A stretch of DNA of 64,000 bases from Methanoregula boonei 6A8. Lineage in GTDB: Archaea; Halobacteriota; Methanomicrobia; Methanomicrobiales; Methanospirillaceae. This document shows, one piece after another, positions 1 to 7,554 of this stretch. Position 1 is the first letter of the stretch. Every line of letters starts with the position of its first letter. Location of the stretch: positions 496,001 to 560,000 of the forward strand of contig NC_009712.1 in assembly GCF_000017625.1 (NCBI RefSeq), given 5' to 3'. The notes below the pieces were generated by a model, which saw only the letters and a list, made by a program, of their open reading frames with translations, did not search any database and was not told the origin of the DNA. The position numbers and the translations under genes are program-made.

Positions 1-335
1 TCACCCAGGTACGGGACAAAATCCCGGGAATAGAACCCGGGCAGGGTCTCGCAGGCAATGCTGCACTGCGTCAGCTCCCTTGCAGTCTCGGGGCCGATCG
101 CGATGATCCGGGGGGTCTTTTCAAGCCGCGGGGCAAGGATCTTTGCCGGCAGTGCACTCGTAAAGAATATGCAGTCGAACTCCCCGCGGTCGGTAGCGTC
201 GGCAAATGCCGCAACAACATCCTCCCGTATCTCTGATCGAAGGGGATGGATGCTGTAGCACGCATGCCCGAATGCTGCGCACCGGGCCACATCCCGGCCC
301 TCCTTTCCTGCAAGACGGGTGACTGCGATCTTCAT
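1..335 (-). CDS. hemD: Uroporphyrinogen-III synthase, C-terminal part outside window
   Basis: The reading frame begins at the ATG complementary to 333-335 and runs off the left edge, so only about 111 N-terminal residues are present. The start MKIAVTRLAGKEG, the stretch DCIFFTSALPAKIL and the segment IIAIGPETARELTQC match the first lobe of uroporphyrinogen-III synthase, which cyclises and inverts ring D of hydroxymethylbilane. In a methanogen this feeds synthesis of F430, cobamides and siroheme, all needed by the Mcr and Mtr enzymes encoded later in the window. Family assignment is from visible motifs; the catalytic cleft cannot be fully checked because the second lobe is missing. Confidence 0.75.
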   Translation of the reverse strand, partial: MKIAVTRLAGKEGRDVARCAAFGHACYSIHPLRSEIREDVVAAFADATDRGEFDCIFFTSALPAKILAPRLEKTPRIIAIGPETARELTQCSIACETLPGFYSRDFVPYLG

Positions 336-415
336 TTACGGATTCTTCACCCCGGAACGATATGAGGATATGCATTTCGGTTGATTTATGTCCCTTCTCC
401 CGTACCTTCTGGATA

Positions 416-1630
416 ATGATCGAGATCGTGATCGGGACGCTTTTGGGAGTCCTCCTTGGTACCATAAGCGGACTCATCCCCGGGGTGCATGTCAATACCC
501 TGGCCGGTACCCTTCTCGGTGCGCAGGTCCTCCTCCTTGACGTACTGGGACCGCTCGCCCTTGCCGGGACGCTCTTTGCCGCCCTGATCACGCACACGTT
601 TGTTGAGAGCGTCCCCTCCACGTTCCTGGGGATTCCCGACGCTGATACCTCACTCTCCGTCCTCCCGGCCCATGCTCTCTGCCTGGAAGGAAACGGCGAG
701 GAAGCGGTCCGGACCGCGGCGCTCGGGAGCGCTTGCGCCATGGTTATTGCAGTCCCCCTCTCCGTTCTTTGTTTCCTGTTCCTTCCCGCACTCCAGCCGT
801 TCTTTGACTGGGGCATTGGAATCCTGATCATTGCCGTTATCGGGTACATGATCGTGATGAGTGAATCCCCCGGGTGGGCGCTTGCGATCTTTTCCGTCTC
901 CGGCCTGCTGGGTGCTTTCACCCTCCATTACGCGTTCCTCGGCTGGCACACGATAGGGGGGGAGACGGCTGTGCTCATGCCGCTCCTGACCGGCCTTTTT
1001 GGGATCTCGGTCCTGCTTGTTGCCGCGCAGGGGGCGCTCCCGGCCCAGCACTTCCTAGGCCTCCGGGTGGATGCAAAAACCATTGCAAAAAGTTCGGCCC
1101 TTGGTACGCTGGCCGGCATTGCGGTTGGCTGGCTTCCCGGGCTCTCGACTGCCACCGCGAACGGTGCTCTGGCATCCATCATCGGGTACGAGAAAGATCG
1201 CCGTGCCTACATCCTTGCGACCAGCGCTGCAAATACGGCCAACGCCTTTATCGGTCTTGCCGCGCTCTTTGCCCTTTCCCGGATGAGAAATGGCGTGATG
1301 GTTGCCCTTGCGGAACTGCCCCTCCCTTCCATGAGCGAACTGGCGGTCGCCGGGGTCCTTGCTGCCTGCCTTGCCTATATCGTCACCGTGGGGCTCTCCC
1401 GTTCTGCCGGGCGGCTCAATGGGATTAATGGCCGGCTGCTCAATCGTGCTGTGATCCTTTTTGTGGTGGGCCTCTGCATTGTCCTCACCGGACCGTTCGG
1501 GCTTGTTGTCCTTATCCTTGCAACGATCCTCGGGCTCGTGCCGCATCTTGCGAATGTTTCGCGGGTCTACTGCATGGGGGCCATCATGGTACCGGTAATC
1601 TTGTACTCGTTTGGGATTGCCTGGGTCTGA
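416..1630 (+). CDS. TctA/DUF112-like multi-pass membrane protein
   Basis: This is a 404-residue polytopic membrane protein. It opens with a glycine-rich pattern (GVLLGTISGLIPGVHVNTLA) typical of the TctA permease of tripartite tricarboxylate transporters, and a second related glycine/proline motif (AGIAVGWLPGLSTATANG) lies near residue 255, as expected for the internally duplicated TctA fold. No TctB or TctC (periplasmic binding protein) gene is adjacent, so archaeal members may work alone and the substrate is unknown. The ATG at 416 is preferred because MIEIVIG starts a clean first membrane helix. An in-frame ATG at 362 would add 18 polar residues. Confidence 0.7.
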   Translation: MIEIVIGTLLGVLLGTISGLIPGVHVNTLAGTLLGAQVLLLDVLGPLALAGTLFAALITHTFVESVPSTFLGIPDADTSLSVLPAHALCLEGNGEEAVRTAALGSACAMVIAVPLSVLCFLFLPALQPFFDWGIGILIIAVIGYMIVMSESPGWALAIFSVSGLLGAFTLHYAFLGWHTIGGETAVLMPLLTGLFGISVLLVAAQGALPAQHFLGLRVDAKTIAKSSALGTLAGIAVGWLPGLSTATANGALASIIGYEKDRRAYILATSAANTANAFIGLAALFALSRMRNGVMVALAELPLPSMSELAVAGVLAACLAYIVTVGLSRSAGRLNGINGRLLNRAVILFVVGLCIVLTGPFGLVVLILATILGLVPHLANVSRVYCMGAIMVPVILYSFGIAWV

Positions 1631-1706
1631 TTCCCGGTGTGCAGGGTCCATCCCCTGATATTCGTGAGCCATTCTTTTTTTAGCCGGACGCCCCTTAGTC
1701 TGTATC

Positions 1707-2576
1707 ATGCAGTCCTGCTGGTTTGGTGATATCGATGCAGGGAAATGCACCCCGTTTACCGGTGATGCCGCCGCATACGCCCGCCGTGTCCAAGAGCTCC
1801 GGGCCAGCACGGATGCCATTGTACCCATTGACTGGCAGCAGGCCGTGGTCTGCGGGATCTGCCGTGACCGTGCTGAATACCTTATCCTGCTCCAGAAGGT
1901 CTGTATTGCAGGATCGGAGCAGGCGGTAAAAGAGCAGTACGCGGCAAAGGATGTGGAGCTGCTCCAGATGGTGCGGACCCTGGACGAGATGGACACGGTC
2001 ATTAACCTCCTGTCCGAACGGGTCGCGGACTGGTACCAGATCCGGCACCCGTCGTTCTCCCGCAAATACCGCAGGACACCGGCGCATGTGCTGGTCAGAT
2101 CCATGGGTGGAAGGGGGGGCGCTCTCGGGAAAGTTGCGACAGGTATCACCGGCCTTGCCGATACCCGGACTGCCCTTGCAAAGGTGGTATCGGCCCGGGC
2201 CTGCGAGGTGATGCCCAACACGAGTGCTCTTATTGGAGGGCTGGTTGCGGCTCGGCTTCTCTCCCAGGCAGGGGGATTAAAGGAACTCTCCCGGCTGCCT
2301 GCAAGTGTAATCCAGGTGCTTGGGGCCCGGACCGCCCTTTTTGCGCATATCAGGACAAATGCCCCCTCACCCAAGCATGGGATCATCTTCCAGCACCGGC
2401 GGGTGCATAACGCCTCCCGGGAAACGAGGGGAAAAGTTGCCCGGGTCCTTGCGGGGAAACTGGCGATTGCCGCCCGTCTGGATTATTACCGGGGATACCC
2501 GGATCCCGCTTTCCTTGAGAATGCCCAGGCACGTATCGACCAGGCAGGAGTCGGCCCGGGCGAGGTGCGGTCATGA
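1707..2576 (+). CDS. nop5: Nop5/Nop56-related box C/D RNP scaffold protein
   Basis: This 289-residue protein bridges fibrillarin and the L7Ae-bound guide RNA in archaeal box C/D RNPs, which 2'-O-methylate rRNA and tRNA. The signature Nop domain is obvious at about residues 170-265 (NTSALIGGLVAARLLSQAGG, then GARTALFAHI, APSPKHGIIFQH and RGKVARVLAGKLAIAARLDYY). A coiled-coil-like helix around residues 80-125 (RTLDEMDTVINLLSERVADWY) is in the right place. The N-terminal fibrillarin-binding part is short compared with the roughly 110 residues usual in archaea, and there is no lysine-rich tail. The stop overlaps the start of fibrillarin by four bases, which implies translational coupling. Confidence 0.9.
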   Translation: MQSCWFGDIDAGKCTPFTGDAAAYARRVQELRASTDAIVPIDWQQAVVCGICRDRAEYLILLQKVCIAGSEQAVKEQYAAKDVELLQMVRTLDEMDTVINLLSERVADWYQIRHPSFSRKYRRTPAHVLVRSMGGRGGALGKVATGITGLADTRTALAKVVSARACEVMPNTSALIGGLVAARLLSQAGGLKELSRLPASVIQVLGARTALFAHIRTNAPSPKHGIIFQHRRVHNASRETRGKVARVLAGKLAIAARLDYYRGYPDPAFLENAQARIDQAGVGPGEVRS

Positions 2577-3172
2577 TCCGTATCGGTAACATTCTTGTCT
2601 CGAAAGGTGAGGGTGGAGTCTACGGTGAGCGGATGCTTGAAGGGTACCGGGTCTGGGACCCGTACCGGAGCAAGCTTGCCGCCCTGTACCTGGTGGGAAC
2701 CGGTATTGATCTTATACCGGGCATGAAAGTCCTGTACCTTGGGGCAGCAAACGGGACCACGGTCTCCCATGTTGCCGATTACGTGGAGGTGGTGTATGCC
2801 GTGGAGTTTGCCCCGCGCCCCATGCAGGACCTGCTGGAAGTGGCCCGCAGGCGCACCAACGTTATACCAATAATGGCTGATGCTTCCCGCCCGGAGCAGT
2901 ATGCCCCGCTTGTGGAAGCGGTGGATCTCCTCTACCAGGATGTGGCCCAGCCCGACCAGGCGGCGATTGCCCTTGCAAACTGCGCTTTCCTCAAACCCGG
3001 CGGACACCTCATCCTTATGCTCAAGACCCGGAGTGTGGATATCCGCAAAGAGCCGGCAGAGATCTTCCGGGACACGCTCGATATCCTCATCTCTGCCGGG
3101 ATCACAGTACGTGAGAGTACCTGGCTTGCCCCGTACCACCAGGATCACGCCGCTATCGTGTGCACAAGATAA
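2573..3172 (+). CDS. flpA: Fibrillarin-like rRNA/tRNA 2'-O-methyltransferase
   Basis: This is the catalytic subunit of box C/D RNPs: an S-adenosylmethionine-dependent 2'-O-methyltransferase of 199 residues. Visible signatures are the SAM-binding stretch KVLYLGAANGTTVSHVADYV, the acidic motif VYAVEFAPRPMQDLL, the DASRPEQY segment and DLLYQDVAQPDQAAI, followed by LKPGGHLILMLKTRSVD. Length and motif order are normal for archaeal FlpA. It overlaps nop5 by four bases (ATGA), the standard archaeal pairing. Confidence 0.95.
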   Translation: MIRIGNILVSKGEGGVYGERMLEGYRVWDPYRSKLAALYLVGTGIDLIPGMKVLYLGAANGTTVSHVADYVEVVYAVEFAPRPMQDLLEVARRRTNVIPIMADASRPEQYAPLVEAVDLLYQDVAQPDQAAIALANCAFLKPGGHLILMLKTRSVDIRKEPAEIFRDTLDILISAGITVRESTWLAPYHQDHAAIVCTR

Positions 3173-3201
3173 CACTCACCAGTTTCCGGAAAAAAAGTAC
3201 C

Positions 3202-3927
3202 ATGCCAGACAATATCCGCGTTTATTCTGCCGGTCCCCTGACGATCATCGCGCTTCTGGTCATCATCGGGCTTGTGGTCATTGTTGTACCGTTGTTGTTT
3301 TTGGGCCTCGTGGGCAAGGCGTTTACCAACCTTGTCGGCTTGTCATGGCTCACGGCAACAGCCCTTGTGATTCTGATCCTGCTCTGCAGTCTGGTGAATA
3401 TCCCTGTCTGGAAGGTCCGGAAAGAGACGATCCGGATGCCGCATGGTGCAGCAGACCAGTTTCCCGATGCCTTTGCGCCCACCGAAACCGGTGGTCTCTG
3501 GGAGACCTCCATTGCCGTGAACCTCGGCGGGGCGATCATCCCCGTGGCTATGGCCTGCATGCTCCTGTACCGTGCCTCATCATTTATGGGAGGGGATACG
3601 CTGTACCTTCAGGTGGCGGCGGCAACTCTGATAGTTGCAGCCATAGCGTACGTGCTGACACGGCCGGTTGTGGGGATCGGGCTGCGTGCGCCCCTGTTCG
3701 TCCCGGGCATTGCGGCCCTCCTTTGCGGGATCCTGTTTGCGCAGGGCCTTGGGCTTTCTGCGGGCGTGATTGCGTTTGTCAGTACCACGTTTGGTATCCT
3801 GCTGGGTGCCGGCATTGCACATCTGCCCATTGCAGGCGACCTTGAAGTGCCGCAGATTAGCATTGGTGGATCAGGAATGTTTGGCGCAATCTTTATCGGG
3901 TGCATTCTTTCAGCGCTGATAGCGTGA
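3202..3927 (+). CDS. DUF1614-like membrane protein
   Basis: This 241-residue membrane protein has about seven hydrophobic segments. Its order of features fits the DUF1614 family: an N-terminal helix pair, a soluble loop with WETSIAVNLGGAIIP, and a C-terminal glycine-rich LLGAGIAHLPIAGDLEVPQISIGG-type stretch followed by a final helix. Family function is unknown. The ATG at 3202 (MPDNIRV) is chosen over the upstream in-frame ATG at 3160, which lies inside the end of flpA. The gene follows flpA closely and may be co-transcribed with it. Confidence 0.65.
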   Translation: MPDNIRVYSAGPLTIIALLVIIGLVVIVVPLLFLGLVGKAFTNLVGLSWLTATALVILILLCSLVNIPVWKVRKETIRMPHGAADQFPDAFAPTETGGLWETSIAVNLGGAIIPVAMACMLLYRASSFMGGDTLYLQVAAATLIVAAIAYVLTRPVVGIGLRAPLFVPGIAALLCGILFAQGLGLSAGVIAFVSTTFGILLGAGIAHLPIAGDLEVPQISIGGSGMFGAIFIGCILSALIA

Positions 3928-3991
3928 GATTGCGGTACCCGGATATCCCGCGCTCTCTCCATTTCGACACGTTGAATACCCAATCACGATA

Positions 3992-5797
3992 ATGGCATTG
4001 GTATCCCCCATGACCCGTTCCCGGAATCCTCTGCTCATCTTTACCTCCCTTGCCCTTCTCCTCCCGATCAATATCTATTATGGTGCCGGCTGGATCCGGT
4101 GTGGTCTCCAGTGGGGCCTGGTCCAGTACCAGCAAACCATCGCAAGCGATCATCTCATCTCGTTTACCTCGGATCTTTGCTCTGTTGTATCCGGGGCGTT
4201 ATCAGGAAGCGGGGCCCTGTCAACGCTCATCTGGGGCAGCGCAGTTCTCCTTCTCATAGCTGCCCTCATCCTCAATATAGTAGGAATCTACCGTATGCAG
4301 ACCCTCTGCCAGAGAGCTGCTGCCGGTCTCACGATTGCCGGAGGCCTTGGATTTCTTCTTGCAGATATAGTTCGGTATGGTGTTTTTCTCCATGGACCTG
4401 AGGGGTGGTGCATTCCTATTGGAATCCCGGCAATCATCACTCTGGGTATCTGGGGAATTTTTACGGATTTTGAAGCGGATGACAAAAGAGGTGACCCGGG
4501 GGGGACCCGAAAAGGAAAAAGAGAAAATGGCAGTTGGAGCCTGTGGCTCGATGACTCTCAGCGGAACCGTGATATTGTTACCCTCATCGTCATCTCACTT
4601 CTGGTAAAAGCAGTTGTATTCTTCTCCGGTCTCCTGCCCAATATGCCTTTTACGACCCTGACCGGGGATCTGACCCTGTATCACTGGTACGCTACGTCTC
4701 CCTTTCATGGGATATACCCGTACGTGAGCTATTATGTCCCCTACCCTCAGCTCTTTCTTGTACCGGTGTTACTTGCGCTGATCCCGGTTATCACGCTGCA
4801 AAATCCCGTCGGCTACCTGTTCTCGTTTTCCACACTTATGATCATTACCGATACCGCAACCCTGATCTGCCTCTATTCTCTTGCCTGCGGGTTCTTTGGG
4901 CGGGAGAAGGCATTTCTCTGCGGCCTTCTGTATGCAACCGCTATAGCGGCCGCATTTTTGGTCCCGATTTCGTACGATGCAGTCCCGACGTTTTTCCTTG
5001 TCTTCTCCATCTGGCTCCTTCTCTCGCAGAAAACGGTTGCATCCTATCTCTCCGCGACCGCTGCCACACTTCTGAAGTGGTTCCCTGCCTGCTGTTTCCC
5101 GTTTTACCTGGTCTATGCCTGGAAAAATGGGCACGATATGGGTATGGCTAAAAAATCACTGGCGTGGTCTGTCCTTTTTGCCGGTGCGGTTATTGCCCCG
5201 TTCCTTATCCTGAATGCATCCGGTTTTCTCAACACGTACTTGTCCCATGTCACCCGGACCCCGGAAGTCCACAGTTTCGTCTACTATCTGGATTCAGTGT
5301 CCCAGTTTCTGTTCCTGGGTGTCCCTTCGGATATCTGGTTCTTTGTCCTTCTAGCTCTCGGGGAGCTGGTTCTGTTTGTCTGGTACTTCAGAGGTCTGGA
5401 TGGGGAACCATTCACGCTGGTCTGCGTCATTTTTGCCAGCATCTTCTTCTTTGTTCTTATCAACAAGGTCTTCAGCGCTTCATACATTATCTGGCTCACG
5501 CCGTTTCTTGCCCTGATCTTGGTACAATCTCCTTGGAGAATTGTCGGGTTTTATCTCGCCCAGATCGTTATCTACCTTGAAACGCCGGTATTATTCGGGA
5601 TTGTCTACATGCCCCCTACCCTGGGTGTCTCTTCCGGGGTAACATATTCTGTTATGAGCAATGCCCTTCCGTCGTTTCCCTTCGTATTCTACACGATCAA
5701 GTTTGGCATCTTTTTTGCTCTCTTCTGGATCTGCATAAGCGATCTCCGGAAGAACGGCAGTATCCGCAAAAGCCAACCCCCGCCGGATGGCCATTGA
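3992..5797 (+). CDS. Multi-pass GT-C-like membrane protein, putative glycosyltransferase
   Basis: This is a 601-residue integral membrane protein with many hydrophobic helices. Between an N-terminal four-helix region and the rest lies a polar loop (about residues 160-190). After it, a luminal-type loop contains DLTLYHWYATSPFHGIYPYVSYYVPYPQ-like aromatic residues, and TATLLKWFPACCFPFYLVYAW plus INKVFSASYIIWLTPFLAL follow. This resembles polyprenyl-phosphate-dependent mannosyltransferases of the GT-C/GT87 type (the K-x-x-P helix and the YxxxL(T)PF motif are typical), suggesting a role in building cell-surface glycans such as S-layer N-glycans. A catalytic acidic pair (TGDLTLY) is plausible but unproven. 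An alternative start is the ATG at 4010. Confidence 0.55.
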   Translation: MALVSPMTRSRNPLLIFTSLALLLPINIYYGAGWIRCGLQWGLVQYQQTIASDHLISFTSDLCSVVSGALSGSGALSTLIWGSAVLLLIAALILNIVGIYRMQTLCQRAAAGLTIAGGLGFLLADIVRYGVFLHGPEGWCIPIGIPAIITLGIWGIFTDFEADDKRGDPGGTRKGKRENGSWSLWLDDSQRNRDIVTLIVISLLVKAVVFFSGLLPNMPFTTLTGDLTLYHWYATSPFHGIYPYVSYYVPYPQLFLVPVLLALIPVITLQNPVGYLFSFSTLMIITDTATLICLYSLACGFFGREKAFLCGLLYATAIAAAFLVPISYDAVPTFFLVFSIWLLLSQKTVASYLSATAATLLKWFPACCFPFYLVYAWKNGHDMGMAKKSLAWSVLFAGAVIAPFLILNASGFLNTYLSHVTRTPEVHSFVYYLDSVSQFLFLGVPSDIWFFVLLALGELVLFVWYFRGLDGEPFTLVCVIFASIFFFVLINKVFSASYIIWLTPFLALILVQSPWRIVGFYLAQIVIYLETPVLFGIVYMPPTLGVSSGVTYSVMSNALPSFPFVFYTIKFGIFFALFWICISDLRKNGSIRKSQPPPDGH

Positions 5798-6192
5798 CGG
5801 AGATCCTTTATTAGATTGCGACAGCACCAAAAGCGTAGTCTGATATTTTTTTAGCAGTGGTCGGTCAGGAACAATATGCCGGGAATGTTTGCGAGCGGGA
5901 TCTTTTTTGGTGTGAGCGTATCGATCTTTTTACACGCTTTTGGATTTTTTCCGGAACCCTCCTCTTCCTGCATGAGCAAAGGGTCGGGGCGACCGGCTTT
6001 GAAATTGATCGGCCCGATCGATTTTTTTGCTGAGCAGTATGCGGGGGTAGGGGGCGATCAGTTTCCGGAACCTTCCGCCAGCGATTCGGACTTTTTTAGA
6101 AATCCTCAAGCGGCCGGGTTGGTTTTTTCGGAAAATCCGGTAACCCGCACAGGGATCACTACGGATCCCGGTTAAATAATTCAACAAAAGAG
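5798..6192 (+). other. Intergenic region with repeated T-tracts
   Basis: About 395 bp without a convincing gene. It holds at least seven runs of five to seven T on the plus strand, separated by short GC-rich blocks, and two copies of a TTTCCGGAACC(C/T)TCC-like block (near 5948 and 6061). Reading frames of 99-103 codons exist on both strands but consist of low-complexity, unfamily-like sequence. The region probably serves as the 3' untranslated and termination zone of the gene ending at 5797. Confidence 0.5.
6002..6028 (+). terminator. Stem-loop followed by T-run
   Basis: A 10-bp stem (6002-6011 with 6015-6024, one G-U pair, three-base loop) overlaps a run of seven T ending at 6028. This has the shape of an intrinsic terminator and lies about 200 bp downstream of the membrane-protein gene ending at 5797. 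Archaeal RNA polymerase stops mainly on T-runs, so the hairpin may instead protect the 3' end. Confidence 0.5.
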
Positions 6193-6265
<73 letters not shown>

Positions 6266-6317
6266 ATAACTGCCTTATCCTTTTTGCTGCTGTTGCTTAA
6301 TTAAAGTGACGGCTTTT

Positions 6318-7043
6318 TTAGGCAGTCTTTGCCCGAGGGCACCGGCCACAGGCCCGGCAGACTTCCTGTACCGGCTGGATCAGATCCCCTCTTCCGCAGA
6401 ATGGTTCTATGTCGTGCATGTCCCTGAGGTAGTAGATATGGGGGACAAGCGAGATGTGCGTATAGGTACCACATTCGACGCCAAGACGCTCTGCAATGGA
6501 CTTCTGGAGCTGGACAAGAGCGTACATGTTTGCCCCAGCGGCAGTAAGCATGTCGTTGCTCCGGAAGATCACTCTCATGCACAGTTTCCCGTCCCGGAGC
6601 ACGCACTGCACGAGCTGGAGGCAGGGGCAGTCGTTGAGTTTCTCATCGATGACGGGGTTCCACGTAATGGCGATGGCCCGGCGGCTAACCGGTGACTGTC
6701 GGAGTTTGGTTGCTATATATTCGATCTGATCTACATGTACAGGTACTCCGTCTACAAAGAGCCGTTCTCCCCAGTCAAAGAGCCTGCCATGGTAATCATA
6801 TTCAAAAGACGAGTGCGATCCATGGAGAAGATCGGTTGCGTACTGCTCGACAAACTTCTGCTGGAACCGGGAATGTGGGCTTACGAGTGGCCCGGCAAGG
6901 GGGGTATCGATCTGGAGGGCCACTTCTTCAAATTCTACGGTAGCCTCGTCATCTTCGGTCTGGAGGACCCGGCCTTTCTCCAGGATCATCTTTACGACTT
7001 GCTCATGTGCCCGCCCGATTGACGGGGCCCGGATGACTCTCAT
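6318..7043 (-). CDS. thyA: Thymidylate synthase (ThyA-type, archaeal)
   Basis: This 241-residue protein makes dTMP from dUMP, using in methanogens a methylene-tetrahydromethanopterin-type C1 donor. Hallmarks are the catalytic cysteine in DCPCLQL (C141), the preceding double arginine SRRAIAITW (residues 121-122), and SNDMLTAAGANMYALVQLQ, which carries the Asp/Asn contacts with the nucleotide. The start MRVIRAP (7043) is chosen because a TATA-like element (ATATAT, near 7066-7075 on the minus strand) lies about 25 bp upstream, predicting an almost leaderless transcript. The longer frame from 7082 would begin upstream of that promoter. A C-terminal cluster CRACGRCP is a possible metal site. Confidence 0.88.
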   Translation of the reverse strand: MRVIRAPSIGRAHEQVVKMILEKGRVLQTEDDEATVEFEEVALQIDTPLAGPLVSPHSRFQQKFVEQYATDLLHGSHSSFEYDYHGRLFDWGERLFVDGVPVHVDQIEYIATKLRQSPVSRRAIAITWNPVIDEKLNDCPCLQLVQCVLRDGKLCMRVIFRSNDMLTAAGANMYALVQLQKSIAERLGVECGTYTHISLVPHIYYLRDMHDIEPFCGRGDLIQPVQEVCRACGRCPRAKTA

Positions 7044-7554
7044 GGAACAGGAGTTGGTGTCCGAATCATATATGTGTTGCAATAGGGTGGATCTGCGAGT
7101 TCTTATTTCCGTTTTCAGATCGAACCCACTATAAATATTATAACAACTTTAAGGCACAAATTTCTGTACAGTATACAGAACTCATTAGAGCTGCTCTTAA
7201 AATTGAATGTCATAAATAATATGAGTAATGGTGATAATGTAAGTAACAATAAGTTCTTGCCAGTGCGCGAATCCGGTTAACCCTATAAACAGATTCAGAG
7301 CCGGATACTCTCTGCGATCCCGGCAAGGTGGAGACTAAAAACTCCTCAAACACGCTCCGGATTTGGAAAAACGGGGCATTACATTGCGAAAACAGCGAGT
7401 AACGCCAACCACAAAGGATATATTGGCTCTTTTACAAATACTCCTCCATATTCCGTTTAAACGGAGTATGGGGCTCGCAGAATCGTTATTCGGCAAATGT
7501 CGAAACGGTTCTCCGGCTTGAAATGTATGATGTAACCTTTGGAGGATAAACACA
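7044..7554. promoter_or_regulatory. Divergent thyA / S-layer control region
   Basis: This 511-bp AT-richer region separates thyA (minus) from the S-layer gene (plus). It contains the thyA TATA element near 7066-7075, an inverted repeat TTCTGTA-N5-TACAGAA at 7162-7180, several AT-rich boxes (CTATAAATATTATAA near 7129-7143, CTATAAAC near 7284), and a likely S-layer TATA element GGATATATT near 7417-7425. No reading frame in it looks like a gene. Confidence 0.55.
7447..7470 (+). promoter_or_regulatory. Near-perfect palindrome in the S-layer leader
   Basis: A 24-bp imperfect palindrome centred on TCCGTTTAAACGGA can form an uninterrupted nine-pair RNA stem (one G-U). It sits about 25-30 bp after the likely TATA element at 7417-7425, so it would lie at the very 5' end of the S-layer mRNA. 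Such a position suggests mRNA stabilisation or regulator binding. This is inference. Confidence 0.4.
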
